DNA of 34,707 bases from Gammaproteobacteria bacterium (GTDB lineage: Bacteria; Pseudomonadota; Gammaproteobacteria; Acidiferrobacterales; Acidiferrobacteraceae): the NCBI GenBank assembly GCA_028064935.1, contig JAPTWT010000175.1, positions 1-34,707 of the forward strand. Reading direction: 5' to 3'. This document shows positions 29,401-34,707 of the stretch, piece by piece. A model generated the notes under the pieces. It did no database searches. It saw only the letters and a list, made by a program, of their open reading frames with translations, and had not been told where the DNA came from. The position numbers were made by a program, and so were the translations under genes. Each line of letters starts with the position of its first letter. Position 1 is the first letter of the stretch.

Positions 29401-29730
29401 GTCAGGAGGGCTTATGGCCCAGCGCGCACCTTGCGAAACCGCACTATCTCGTAAACCCGTGGCGAGCGCTGCGGCACCCGTTTCATCGGCCACGAACAGG
29501 ATGTGCGCAAGGGGCGCGACGGCATAAACCTGCTCGCCGACCGCGAGCGGAGCCGGGGTGTCGCTCGTTATGATGGCAACGGCGGGCCCGGCGGCGGCCT
29601 CCACGCGCCGCACGACCTCCTCGGCCGTCCCGACATGGAATGACGCTGGGCTCGCACGCTTCACAGTACTGACGACCCGCTCGAAACAGGCCCCCCCGGG
29701 CGCATCGACGACAAGGATAGTGTGCGACAA
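26485..29730 (-). CDS. Hybrid sensor histidine kinase with PAS/GAF domains and receiver
   Basis: This is a 1081-residue protein with no clear transmembrane helix, so probably cytoplasmic. Order by eye: an N-terminal receiver-like segment (1-125) that begins TILVVDA but lacks a convincing phospho-Asp pocket; PAS at about 145-260; GAF at about 265-430; a short coiled linker; PAS at about 450-570; PAS at about 580-700; HisKA with GIAHDFNN (phospho-His H723); HATPase with the N box around N829-N833, DTGNGIP at 873 and SGLGLATTYSI; and a C-terminal receiver with D958/D959, phospho-Asp D1007 (VILDLTV) and K1058 (ITKPY). It is the NtrB-like FixL/PAS class of hybrid kinase. No partner response regulator is adjacent. 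It lies between queA and tgt on the same strand, which is not the usual arrangement. The signal is unknown. Confidence 0.9.
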   Translation of the reverse strand: MSHTILVVDAPGGACFERVVSTVKRASPASFHVGTAEEVVRRVEAAAGPAVAIITSDTPAPLAVGEQVYAVAPLAHILFVADETGAAALATGLRDSAVSQGARWAISPPDDDRIVEFLACALGVSRRLKTAAQGREPASGVDVISAAADRLAHMVWSAAADGTVDYYNAEWERVLGLAVADLSRHGWMAFSHDADRPRVRLAWERAVSTGGHFQVETRLRAGGGQWSWCRLEARQGGEGQDAGRWYGDCVLLRAPQSLENSWRFLSEVARRITGSLDYESTLSSLAQAVVPTFADWCAVDVVNDAGGLDRASLSHTNPDLVRAIVSRRPDVEVSRWTALDVVRTGEPQLITHIDQAMIDSAVQDPQARAFFASLKLRSLIRLPLKARGRTVGVITFVLSGPGTRRYTQEDLPLATEIAQQGAIAVENARLYRKAREEIEERRRAEEALATSEARYRSLIEASAQIVWSLDAEGRARDDLPGWRAFTGQSPNDVVGYGWMEALHPRDRESLQGRFPCFGPEAQAIVLQADLASADGGYRSVVLRIVPLFDKEGCCREWIAAGIDITREKTANELLAREKEQLAVTLNSLGEAVVTMDTAGHITLFNHVAQTLTGWPQREALGQLVDEVVPLHDVGSGQRLRDIVGGVLRQDEQPRLGERRLLRARDGSERMVVYTAALIREPAGRSVGAVAVFRDITAHQRLEEDALKAQKLESVGVLAGGIAHDFNNILTAVIGNIALAKMLVPGVDRVNHALSEAEKAAWRARGLTQQLLTFARGGAPVKREGSLAVLLREAVPFALAGSKAKCHVVVADDLWTIAFDPGQLSQAISNLVINAAQAMPSGGIIHIEARNAEIAGENPHVLPPGPHVRILVADTGNGIPKAHLAKIFDPYFTTREGHSGLGLATTYSIIRRHGGVIRVESEEGRGTQFEVYLPAQAAPIAPAKPAPRRHQRDRILILDDEPALLTLLAALLDHLGYETSAAQDGAQAVADYAQALREGRPFAAVILDLTVAAGVGGEECLRRLQSLDPDVRAIVSSGYCSDPIMADFARFGFRAAITKPYQLHELEEAIHGVLVENGEHLR

Positions 29731-29784
29731 ATTTTTGGTCCTGACGGGAGTCCCAGCATTAACCGGACTCGGCTCCGCAACTAT

Positions 29785-29812
29785 CGGCCAAAGGTCCCTC
29801 CGCCTTTGGTCG
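29785..29812 (-). repeat. Strong hairpin between queA and the sensor kinase
   Basis: CCAAAGG and CCTTTGG are perfect seven-base arms around an eight-base loop. With flanking CGG/TCG the stem extends to ten pairs, including one G-U. No U-tract follows on the minus strand, so a classical terminator is not supported. It could be an attenuator, an RNA-processing site or a protein site that sets kinase expression relative to queA. Confidence 0.45.
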
Positions 29813-29835
29813 GTCCCCCTTGAACAGTCCGCCTT

Positions 29836-30882
29836 CTATTTATTCTCTCGGGGCCGAGCACGCCATAAGAGCATGGCATCACCATAACTAAAGAAACGAT
29901 AACGCATCATGACCGCCCGATGATAAGCATCCATCACTCGGTCGGCCCCGGCGAACGCGCACACCAGCATTAGAAGTGTGGAACGCGGCAAATGAAAGTT
30001 GGTTATAAGCCCTTCGGTGGCCCGAAACTGGAACCCTGGACGAATAAAAAGATCCGTATCCCCGACATGGGGCTTGAGCGTTCCGGAAGCCGCGGCCGCC
30101 TCCAGGGCCCGCGCAGTCGTGGTTCCGACCGCAACCACCCGTCCGCCACGCGCCTGCGCAGCGGCAATCGCCGCGACACAGGCCTCGGAGACGATGATGC
30201 GCTCGGGGTGCAGCCGCCCTTGCGCCAGGGCCTCGGGACGCACCGGCCGAAAGGTCCCGGCACCCACGTGCAGCGTCACGAAGGCGGTCTCCACGCCCTG
30301 GCCCGCCAACCGTGCCAGCAGTGCCTCGTCGAAATGAAGGCCAGCCGTAGGTGCGGCCACGGCCCCCGGGAAGCGCGCGTAGACCGTTTGATAACGGGTC
30401 CTGTCATCCTCATTGTCGGGCCGCGTGATGTAAGGTGGCAGAGGCACATGACCGACGCGCTCGATAAGCCCCATGAGGTCGTCAGCCCCTCTGAACACGA
30501 CTTCGGTCAATTCGCCGGCCCGCCTCAGCACCGTCGCATAGAGCCCACCCTCGAGCACGAGCACCTCTCCGGCGCGCGGCGATTTGCTCGCGCGTAGCGC
30601 CACATGCGCCCGCCCGTCATCGTCCAGAAAACGCTCCAGCAAGAGCTCCACACGCCCGCCCGTGGCGCGCCGCCCGTAAAATCGCGCAGGCACCACACGG
30701 GTATCGTTGAAGACCAGCAGATCGCCCGCCCGCAGATATTCACCCAGGTCCGCGAATCGACGGTCCGCCACACCCTCATCATCAGCGCCGACGACCATGA
30801 GGCGGCTCGCGCTACGAGGCGAGACCGGGGCTTGGGCGATCAATTCGGGGGGTAGGTCGTAGTCAAAGGCGTCTGGAGTCAT
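29836..30882 (-). CDS. queA: S-adenosylmethionine:tRNA ribosyltransferase-isomerase
   Basis: This 348-residue enzyme transfers and isomerises the ribosyl part of SAM onto preQ1-tRNA to give epoxyqueuosine. Motifs: FDYDLPPELIAQAPVSPRSA, LLVFNDTRVVPARFYGRR, GHVPLPPYI, RYQTVYARFPGAVAAPTAGLHF (split at the Pro-Gly), FVTLHVGAGTFRPV, and NFHLPRSTLLMLVCAFAG. Length is normal. The ATG has no Shine-Dalgarno sequence, and only nine bases separate it from a perfect TATAAT, so the mRNA may be leaderless. It heads the queA-kinase-tgt-yajC-secD-secF run and is divergent from tRNA-Leu. Confidence 0.97.
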   Translation of the reverse strand: MTPDAFDYDLPPELIAQAPVSPRSASRLMVVGADDEGVADRRFADLGEYLRAGDLLVFNDTRVVPARFYGRRATGGRVELLLERFLDDDGRAHVALRASKSPRAGEVLVLEGGLYATVLRRAGELTEVVFRGADDLMGLIERVGHVPLPPYITRPDNEDDRTRYQTVYARFPGAVAAPTAGLHFDEALLARLAGQGVETAFVTLHVGAGTFRPVRPEALAQGRLHPERIIVSEACVAAIAAAQARGGRVVAVGTTTARALEAAAASGTLKPHVGDTDLFIRPGFQFRATEGLITNFHLPRSTLLMLVCAFAGADRVMDAYHRAVMMRYRFFSYGDAMLLWRARPRENK

Positions 30883-30891
30883 GGCGCCGGG

Positions 30892-30897
30892 ATTATA
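30892..30897 (-). promoter_or_regulatory. Candidate -10 element of queA
   Basis: This is a perfect TATAAT on the minus strand, nine bases before the queA ATG. The -35 region is poor (around AGTACT/GTACTG). If used, transcription would start about two to three bases from the start codon. Confidence 0.45.
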
Positions 30898-30911
30898 CGG
30901 GAAAGGTGAGC

Positions 30912-30935
30912 ACAGTACTGTTGTCCTGTCGACAA
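30912..30935. repeat. Paired palindromes between queA and tRNA-Leu
   Basis: ACAGTACTGT (30912-30921) is a perfect ten-base palindrome. TGTCGACA (30927-30934) is a perfect eight-base palindrome nested in TTGTC-N5-GACAA. Both sit in the -35 zone of the divergent queA and tRNA-Leu promoters. They resemble operator half-sites, but neither matches a LexA box (CTGT-N8-ACAG). The binding protein is unknown. Confidence 0.35.
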
Positions 30936-30941
30936 ACCCGT

Positions 30942-30947
30942 TATACT
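30942..30947 (+). promoter_or_regulatory. Candidate -10 element of tRNA-Leu
   Basis: TATACT is followed by an alternating GC discriminator (GCGCGCGC), as in growth-rate-controlled stable-RNA promoters. GTTGTC 16 bases upstream is the best -35. Only eight bases separate the element from the mature tRNA 5' end, so the 5' leader would be almost absent. Confidence 0.5.
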
Positions 30948-30955
30948 GCGCGCGC

Positions 30956-31042
30956 GCCGGGATGGCGGAACTGGCAGACGCGCCGGACTCAAAATCCGGT
31001 GGTAGAGATACCGTGTGGGTTCGACCCCCTCTCCCGGCACCA
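30956..31042 (+). tRNA. tRNA-Leu(CAA), CCA encoded
   Basis: Acceptor GCCGGGA pairs with TCCCGGC, followed by discriminator A and CCA. The anticodon stem CCGGA/TCCGG encloses CTCAAAA, giving anticodon CAA for UUG codons. A long variable arm (class II) and a T-arm with GGTTCGACC are present. A frameshifted tyrosine integrase begins 117 bases downstream, so the 3' end of this gene is the probable attachment site of the following element. Confidence 0.96.
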
Positions 31043-31159
31043 ATAAAAACAAGCGGTTAGCGCACAATACCCCACGCAGGCCACCCCTCATTTGATTTTT
31101 TGCTCCAAATTTGCTCCACTTGCTGCCGACCATGGTAACCGCTTCCAACAGGGGGCACA

Positions 31160-32185
31160 GTGGCGTCTATCCGAAAGCGTGGAGAGTTGCAGTGGGAGGC
31201 GCGCGTGCGTCGACGCGGTCAGCCCGTCCAATGCAAGACCTTCACCACCAAGGCCCGCGCGGAGACCTGGGTCCGGCAGGTCGAAGGCGAAATGGACCGC
31301 GGTGTGTTCGTCTCGCGCGCCGAGGCCGAGAATACGACCTTGGCCGAGGCCTTGGCCCGTTATGCGCAGGAAGTCACGCCCCGCAAAAAAGCCACCACCG
31401 CGAACCGGGAACGCGACCGCATCCGAGCCTGGGCCGCTTCGTCTCTATCACAGCGGTCTCTGGCGAGCATCCGAGGCAAGGACGTTGCAGCCGCCATTCG
31501 CGACATGGAGGGGCGCGGGCTCAGCGCCAACACCGTCCGCCTGCATCTCGCCCTCCTCTCGCACCTCTTCAATACCGCCCGCGCGGCCTGGGGCATGGAG
31601 TCTCTGACCAACCCCGTGGACCTCGTGAAGGGCCAGCGTCCCAAGCCCCCCACGGTCGTGACCGGCGCCTGCAGGGTGGCGAGGAGGCGCGGCTGCTGGA
31701 GGCCGCCCGGGACTACGGTCATGCCCCAAGGCCCCGCGTGGAGCCTCGGATATTGAGAGTATCATCACCTGGGCCATCGAGACCGCGACGCGCCGCGGCG
31801 AGATAGCGGCCATGCGCTGGGAGCACGTGGACCGGAGCGCCCGGACCCTCCTCATTCCCGACACCAAGACCGGCATGCCGCGTATCATCCCTTTGTCGCC
31901 AGCCGCCCTGGCGGTCCTCGATAAGCTCTCGCCGAAGACTAAGGGGTTGGTGTGGAACCGGAGCCCGGATGCCATCAGTCGGGCCTTCATGGAGGTCTGC
32001 AAGGCCGCCGGTATTCGAGGGCTTACCTTCCATGACCTACGCCATGAAGCCACCTCGCGGCTCTTCGAGAAGCACGGCTTCAGCGCCCTGGAGGCCGCCG
32101 CCGTCACCGGTCACAAGACCATGCAGATGTTGAAGCGCTACACACGCATCTCCGGGCCGAGGACTTGGCAAAGCGGATGCGCTGA
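31160..32185 (+). pseudogene. Tyrosine recombinase (phage-type integrase), frameshifted
   Basis: The product starts at a GTG with MASIRKRGELQWEARVRRRG. An N-terminal Arm-type and SAM-like core-binding region follow (LSANTVRLHLALLSHLFNTA). The coding sense then changes frame three times. Near 31665 it moves to the frame with GGEEARLLEAARDYG. Near 31745-31760 it moves to the frame with ITWAIETATRRGEIAAMRWEH. Near 32145 it moves to the frame with HLRAEDLAKRMR and stops at 32185. Each change fits loss of one base. The catalytic residues are still readable (Arg in TRRGE, HDLRHE, TGHKTMQMLKRYT with the Tyr), so decay is recent or the indels are assembly errors. It would have been about 342 residues. 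It sits just after tRNA-Leu, as integrases of islands and prophages do. Confidence 0.85.
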
Positions 32186-32194
32186 ACGGCCCTC

Positions 32195-32211
32195 GCCGCC
32201 CGTACGGCGGC
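32195..32211 (+). repeat. GC-rich hairpin after the integrase
   Basis: GCCGCC-CGTAC-GGCGGC is a perfect six-base-pair stem with a five-base loop, ten bases after the integrase stop. No T-run follows, so it is at best a weak terminator. The rest of 32186-32522 shows no gene apart from the 9-mer cluster described separately. Confidence 0.35.
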
Positions 32212-32385
32212 CACGGGCCGGTCGTGTGACGAAGACTTCGCAGACACCGGATAGCGTCCACTCCAATAAGGGACCGCGCGAGGTCGCGCTCAGTCGCTAG
32301 GACGCAAACCGCCTCCAAAAACAGCAACACCGGCCATGCCGTAACCTGCTCTATCCTGCCTCAACAAATCGTCGATACCCCGTCT

Positions 32386-32420
32386 TCATCCACACCCTTG
32401 TCCACAGATTTTGTGGATAG
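32386..32420. other. Cluster of three DnaA-box-like 9-mers
   Basis: TCATCCACA (32386-32394, plus), TTGTCCACA (32398-32406, plus) and the complement of CTATCCACA (32412-32420, minus) each differ from the DnaA box TTATCCACA at one position. The last two form the inverted repeat TCCACA-GATTT-TGTGGA. Three near-boxes within 35 bases, between the integrase and the next gene of the element, suggest a replication or regulatory site. An operator for another protein is equally possible. Confidence 0.4.
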
Positions 32421-32522
32421 CGGCCGGAGGCCGGCAATGGCGGGAATTTTGCGGCAAGCCTGCCGGGATACGCCTCGCGGCCAAGGACGCCCGCGAGCGC
32501 CGCATTGGCCCAGGAGGTCGTC

Positions 32523-32909
32523 TTGTCGTACGTCCGTGAGGAACTCGAAGTCAGTCCGCAGTATGCCGCGGAACGCCTGAATGCGGGTGCCGTGCTCCTT
32601 GACGTGCGCATGGCGCAGGAACGCGAGCTGTTTGGTGTCCCGCCGGGTGCGGTCCATTGGCCGCTGGCTGTGGTACAGCGTTTCCGCGGTGAGACGCCCA
32701 ACCCCGAATGCGAGACCTTTTCAGCTCGCGATAGGCCATGCGGCCTACAATGCCTGACGCCCGAGGAGCGGGCCCTATTCACGCGGTGGCTTATTGGACA
32801 TGCCGCGCGCCAGTCGGAATTGCTCCGCCTCTACGCCCGCGGCAATCGTAGCCTCATGGCCGCGCACATCCTGCGCGACCCGGGCTACCCCCGTGCGCCT
32901 ATTCGGTAA
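32523..32909 (+). CDS. Rhodanese-like protein lacking the catalytic cysteine
   Basis: This 128-residue product has an N-terminal part that follows the rhodanese fold: VSPQYAAERLNAG, then LLDVRMAQERELFGVPPGAVHWPL, matching the usual LLDVRE...GHIPGAVHIPL. The C-terminal part has LYARGNRSLMAAHILRDPGY (103-122), where active rhodaneses have YCRSGNRS; the Cys is Ala and one loop residue is missing. A charged, Cys-containing insertion lies between (about 55-100). Sulfur transfer by the usual mechanism is therefore unlikely. The start is a TTG at 32523, decided by AGGAGG five bases before it; an in-frame TTG at 32505 lacks such a site. It lies inside the tRNA-Leu-linked element. It could be decaying or repurposed. 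Confidence 0.65.
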   Translation: MSYVREELEVSPQYAAERLNAGAVLLDVRMAQERELFGVPPGAVHWPLAVVQRFRGETPNPECETFSARDRPCGLQCLTPEERALFTRWLIGHAARQSELLRLYARGNRSLMAAHILRDPGYPRAPIR

Positions 32910-33095
32910 CGGGCGGCCTACGGACATGACAGGAAGCGGGGCTGCCCGTTATCGCCGTCAATGCGGGCGACGGGGATAGAACATAGCTCCCATCGAGCAC
33001 CATCTTTTAAGAGAAACGCTCGCCACTTTCTGCTACACTGTCGGCCTGTTGCCCTGTCTCGGAAGATTTTTCCATAGGGTAAGGAGTGACAACGT

Positions 33096-33329
33096 ATGCG
33101 AGCCCTGGAATTTGAGAGCGTGACGCACAATCATTCCGTACCGGTCCCGGAGAACATCCCCGATGGGACGCCGGTGAAGGTTGTCGTGCTGACACAAGCC
33201 GCCTCGACAGAAGACCGCCAGCGCACCTTCAAGGGGTTGCTGTGCGAGGTTGCGCAAGGGCTGACGGATGCGGACCTGGAACGGTCCCGCGAGACGGGCC
33301 GCGCCATTCCCGAATGGCCTACCTCTTAG
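33096..33329 (+). CDS. Type II antitoxin, VapB-like
   Basis: This 77-residue protein is placed directly before and overlapping a PIN toxin. The N-terminal half (MRALEFESVTHNH, then VPVPENIPDGTPVKVVVL) resembles the swapped-hairpin DNA-binding fold of small antitoxins. The C-terminal half (LTDADLERSRETGRAIPEW) is the kind of helix-plus-tail that wraps the toxin. AAGGAG seven to nine bases upstream supports the ATG. The pair is probably autoregulated, as is usual for the family; no operator could be pinned down. Family name is inferred mostly from context. Confidence 0.75.
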   Translation: MRALEFESVTHNHSVPVPENIPDGTPVKVVVLTQAASTEDRQRTFKGLLCEVAQGLTDADLERSRETGRAIPEWPTS

Positions 33330-33733
33330 ATACCAATATCATCTCGGAAGTGCAAAAAGGCGCCCGGGCGCACCCGTCCGTGCAGGCTTGGTTTGCTCAA
33401 GCGCCTGAGGAGGCGCTGTTTCTTTCGGTGCTCGTCATCGGAGAGCTCCAGCAAGGCATCGCCCGGCTCCGTCGCCGGGATGCCGCGCAAGCCGACCGGC
33501 TGGCGGAGAAACTCCGGATTCTCGAGTCCTCGTTCCAGGACAGAATCCTTCCTATTACGACGCCTATCGCCAGACGCTGGGCGGACAACAACGTCCCCGA
33601 CCCCTTGCCGCTCATCGACGGATTGCTCGCCGCGACCGCCCAGGAGCACGGCCTCATCCTGGTCACGCGCAACGTGCGCGACGTCGCGCCAAGCGGTGTC
33701 GCGACGTTGAACCCTTTCGAGCAGATTGCGTAA
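33314..33733 (+). CDS. PIN-domain toxin, VapC/FitB-like
   Basis: This 139-residue putative metal-dependent ribonuclease opens with MAYLLDTNIISEVQKG, with the first acidic residue D6. It continues with SVLVIGELQQGIARL (E44), PLIDGLLAATAQEHG (D102) and LVTRNVRDV with D123, giving the four-acid PIN site. The ending (GVATLNPFE) is typical of this VapC/FitB group. It overlaps the antitoxin gene by 16 bases, the usual coupled arrangement. The toxin looks intact, unlike most of the surrounding element. VapC toxins usually cleave tRNA or rRNA; the target here is unknown. Confidence 0.88.
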   Translation: MAYLLDTNIISEVQKGARAHPSVQAWFAQAPEEALFLSVLVIGELQQGIARLRRRDAAQADRLAEKLRILESSFQDRILPITTPIARRWADNNVPDPLPLIDGLLAATAQEHGLILVTRNVRDVAPSGVATLNPFEQIA

Positions 33734-33766
33734 TACGCCCAGCTTGCCCGCGTTGGGGCGGACCTT

Positions 33767-34114
33767 TCACGCCTCCTCCCTCGGGGCGTAGGTCTCGATG
33801 ACGCGAATCCGCCGCACCATACCCGGCATTGCCGGCCGACAGGCCACATTGCCGCCCGCATGGGTGGTCCGGCCTGCAATGATGGCCGGTGGGAATGCGA
33901 AAGATACCCAGTCAGTCCCCCGCTACTGCGGTTGTACTGGCGGGCAATGGCGACGAGCTTAGGCGTTTTGTGCACGAGAAGCCCGTAGGCCTGCCCTTCT
34001 TGTTCCTCGTCATCGACCTCCCTGCTGGTCATTGACCCAGCCGGCGGCGTGGTCGGCGTCGACCCGTGACACTTGGACGAGTTGGAGCTTTTTGCGTTGG
34101 GACATCTTTGACAT
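33767..34114 (-). pseudogene. Short gene of unknown family broken by two compensating frameshifts
   Basis: A strong AGGAGG six bases before ATG 34114 starts MSKMSQRKKLQLVQVSRVDA. That frame stops at 34010. The coding sense continues one frame over with EVDDEEQEGQAYGLLVHKTP and KLVAIARQYNRSSGG, then returns to the first frame with DWVSFAFPPAIIAGRTTHAG and MVRRIRVIETYAPREEA, ending at TGA 33769-33767. The two shifts map to G runs on the minus strand (34020-34022, one base gained; 33917-33921, one base lost), and the start and end segments share a frame. The intact product would be about 115 residues. I do not recognise the family. It may be a recent pseudogene, or an intact gene with two assembly indels. 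Confidence 0.6.
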
Positions 34115-34322
34115 AAGGGGCCTCCTGGAGGAGCGGTCCCTCGTATAGGCCCCCTCTGGGATTCCCCTCACGGGCGGCGGTCCGCATACCCTCCAATGCC
34201 ATGGGCAGAGCATTCGTGACGCCAATTTCGGCTGGCCTCAAATCCCACGTAACTCACAGGCTCTGCACGTGAAACAGCAGCACTGTGTATTTCGCTATTC
34301 CGCTTGTTCGCAATTGGAGTTT

Positions 34323-34328
34323 TATAAT
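34323..34328 (+). promoter_or_regulatory. AT-rich upstream region with TATAAT
   Basis: The 130 bases before the GIY-YIG gene are strikingly AT-rich against a GC-rich background and contain a perfect TATAAT here, plus TATATT at 34361-34366 nearer the gene. No good -35 is present for either. The rest of 34115-34388 shows no gene. Confidence 0.35.
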
Positions 34329-34388
34329 ATCTAATGATATCTTGTGTTTTTGATGCCTTGTATATTGCGCTAAATGGGGGTAACAGCA

Positions 34389-34676
34389 ATGGCTCGTAAG
34401 ACAGTTCCCTTTACCAAAGACGGAATCACTAGGCTTCCCAATAACAAACCGGCGGTTTACAACATCCTGACGGAGGGCGGAAAACTAAACTACGTTGGTG
34501 TCGCGAAGCGCGGACGATTACAGGAGCGCATTCGCGAACATCTGCCGGGCCAGAAAGATGCTGTTCCAGGTGCGATGGTGCAGGTTAGGCAGGCGGAAAG
34601 CATCAAGCAAGCTAAGCAAACTGAGGCGCAAGCCATCACTCGCCAAAAACCGAAATACAACGACCGAGGCAAATGA
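34389..34676 (+). CDS. Standalone GIY-YIG nuclease-domain protein
   Basis: This is a 95-residue protein with essentially one domain. The GIY-like strand is KPAVYNILTEGGKLNYVGVA, carrying Y24 and the YVG at 35-37. The basic helix GRLQERIREHLPG has the expected catalytic Arg near 47. A later Glu (E79 in KQTEAQAIT) and the closing Asn (KPKYN, N91) complete the usual Y/Y/R/E/N set. So the nuclease site looks intact, but no DNA-binding domain is fused. The ATG at 34389 follows a GGGGG stretch; an in-frame ATG at 34374 is less likely. Its base composition is lower in GC than its neighbours and its upstream region is AT-rich, suggesting recent acquisition. Target and role are unknown; repair, defence or mobile-element functions are all possible. 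Confidence 0.78.
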   Translation: MARKTVPFTKDGITRLPNNKPAVYNILTEGGKLNYVGVAKRGRLQERIREHLPGQKDAVPGAMVQVRQAESIKQAKQTEAQAITRQKPKYNDRGK

Positions 34677-34707
34677 GCGACTTACCAACCTCATAGGTAC
34701 CTTATTG

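Noticed and set aside
30912..30921. ACAGTACTGT as a possible LexA box
   Set aside because: The half-sites are in the wrong order and spacing for CTGT-N8-ACAG.
30879..31148. Minus-strand frame containing VPGEGVEPTRYLYH
   Set aside because: It is antisense to tRNA-Leu, another familiar tRNA artefact.
33397..34032. 211-codon minus-strand frame as a single gene
   Set aside because: Only its first 40 or so residues look real. The remainder is antisense to the PIN toxin, and the true sense continues in another frame.

Overview
This is a GC-rich chromosomal window, probably from a gammaproteobacterium. The main evidence is gene order: reading the minus strand, recA-recX-alaS-lysC-csrA-tRNA-Ser(GCU)-tRNA-Arg(ACG) matches the arrangement known from Pseudomonas-like genomes, and from E. 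coli apart from lysC. The queA/tgt/yajC/secD/secF and nrdR/ribD/ribE/ribBA/ribH/nusB/thiL/pgpA orders are also typical of this class. A free-living GC-rich chemolithotroph or acidophile is possible, but that is a guess; genus cannot be read from the sequence.

Layout. (1) 1-4260: a gene-poor left margin with decayed DNA, a small secreted Sel1-repeat protein, an MFS transporter, and the C-terminal stub of a tyrosine integrase beside the 3' end of tRNA-Arg. (2) 3862-19299, almost all minus strand: a long housekeeping block. In transcription order it holds glyA, nrdR, riboflavin genes (ribD, ribE, a ribB with a decayed RibA half, ribH), nusB, thiL, pgpA, pncC, recA, recX, alaS, lysC, csrA and two tRNAs. 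Two plus-strand genes, a Hanks-type kinase-like membrane protein lacking the catalytic aspartate and an overlapping lipoprotein gene, sit inside the riboflavin cluster between ribE and ribBA. (3) 19300-30882, minus strand: queA, a 1081-residue hybrid sensor kinase, tgt, yajC, secD, secF, an unrecognised coiled-coil/multipass membrane protein and a bacteriohemerythrin. The hemerythrin promoter carries a near-consensus FNR/ANR-type site. (4) 30956-34707: tRNA-Leu(CAA) followed by a decaying integrated element. It holds a frameshifted tyrosine integrase, a cluster of DnaA-box-like 9-mers, a rhodanese-like gene without its catalytic cysteine, a VapBC-type toxin-antitoxin pair, a short gene broken by two compensating frameshifts, and a standalone GIY-YIG domain gene preceded by AT-rich DNA.

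How the genes work together. The core blocks are tightly packed, with ATGA/GTGA overlaps (ribH/nusB, nrdR/ribD, recA/recX) and 1- to 25-base overlaps or gaps that suggest translational coupling. Flavin synthesis, thiamine activation, one-carbon metabolism, dNTP control, recombination, translation and protein export are represented. The items most worth study are the predicted pseudokinase/lipoprotein pair, the sensor kinase lodged in the queuosine/Sec operon, and the FNR-like control of hemerythrin. All functional calls rest on motif recognition by eye; no database search was possible.
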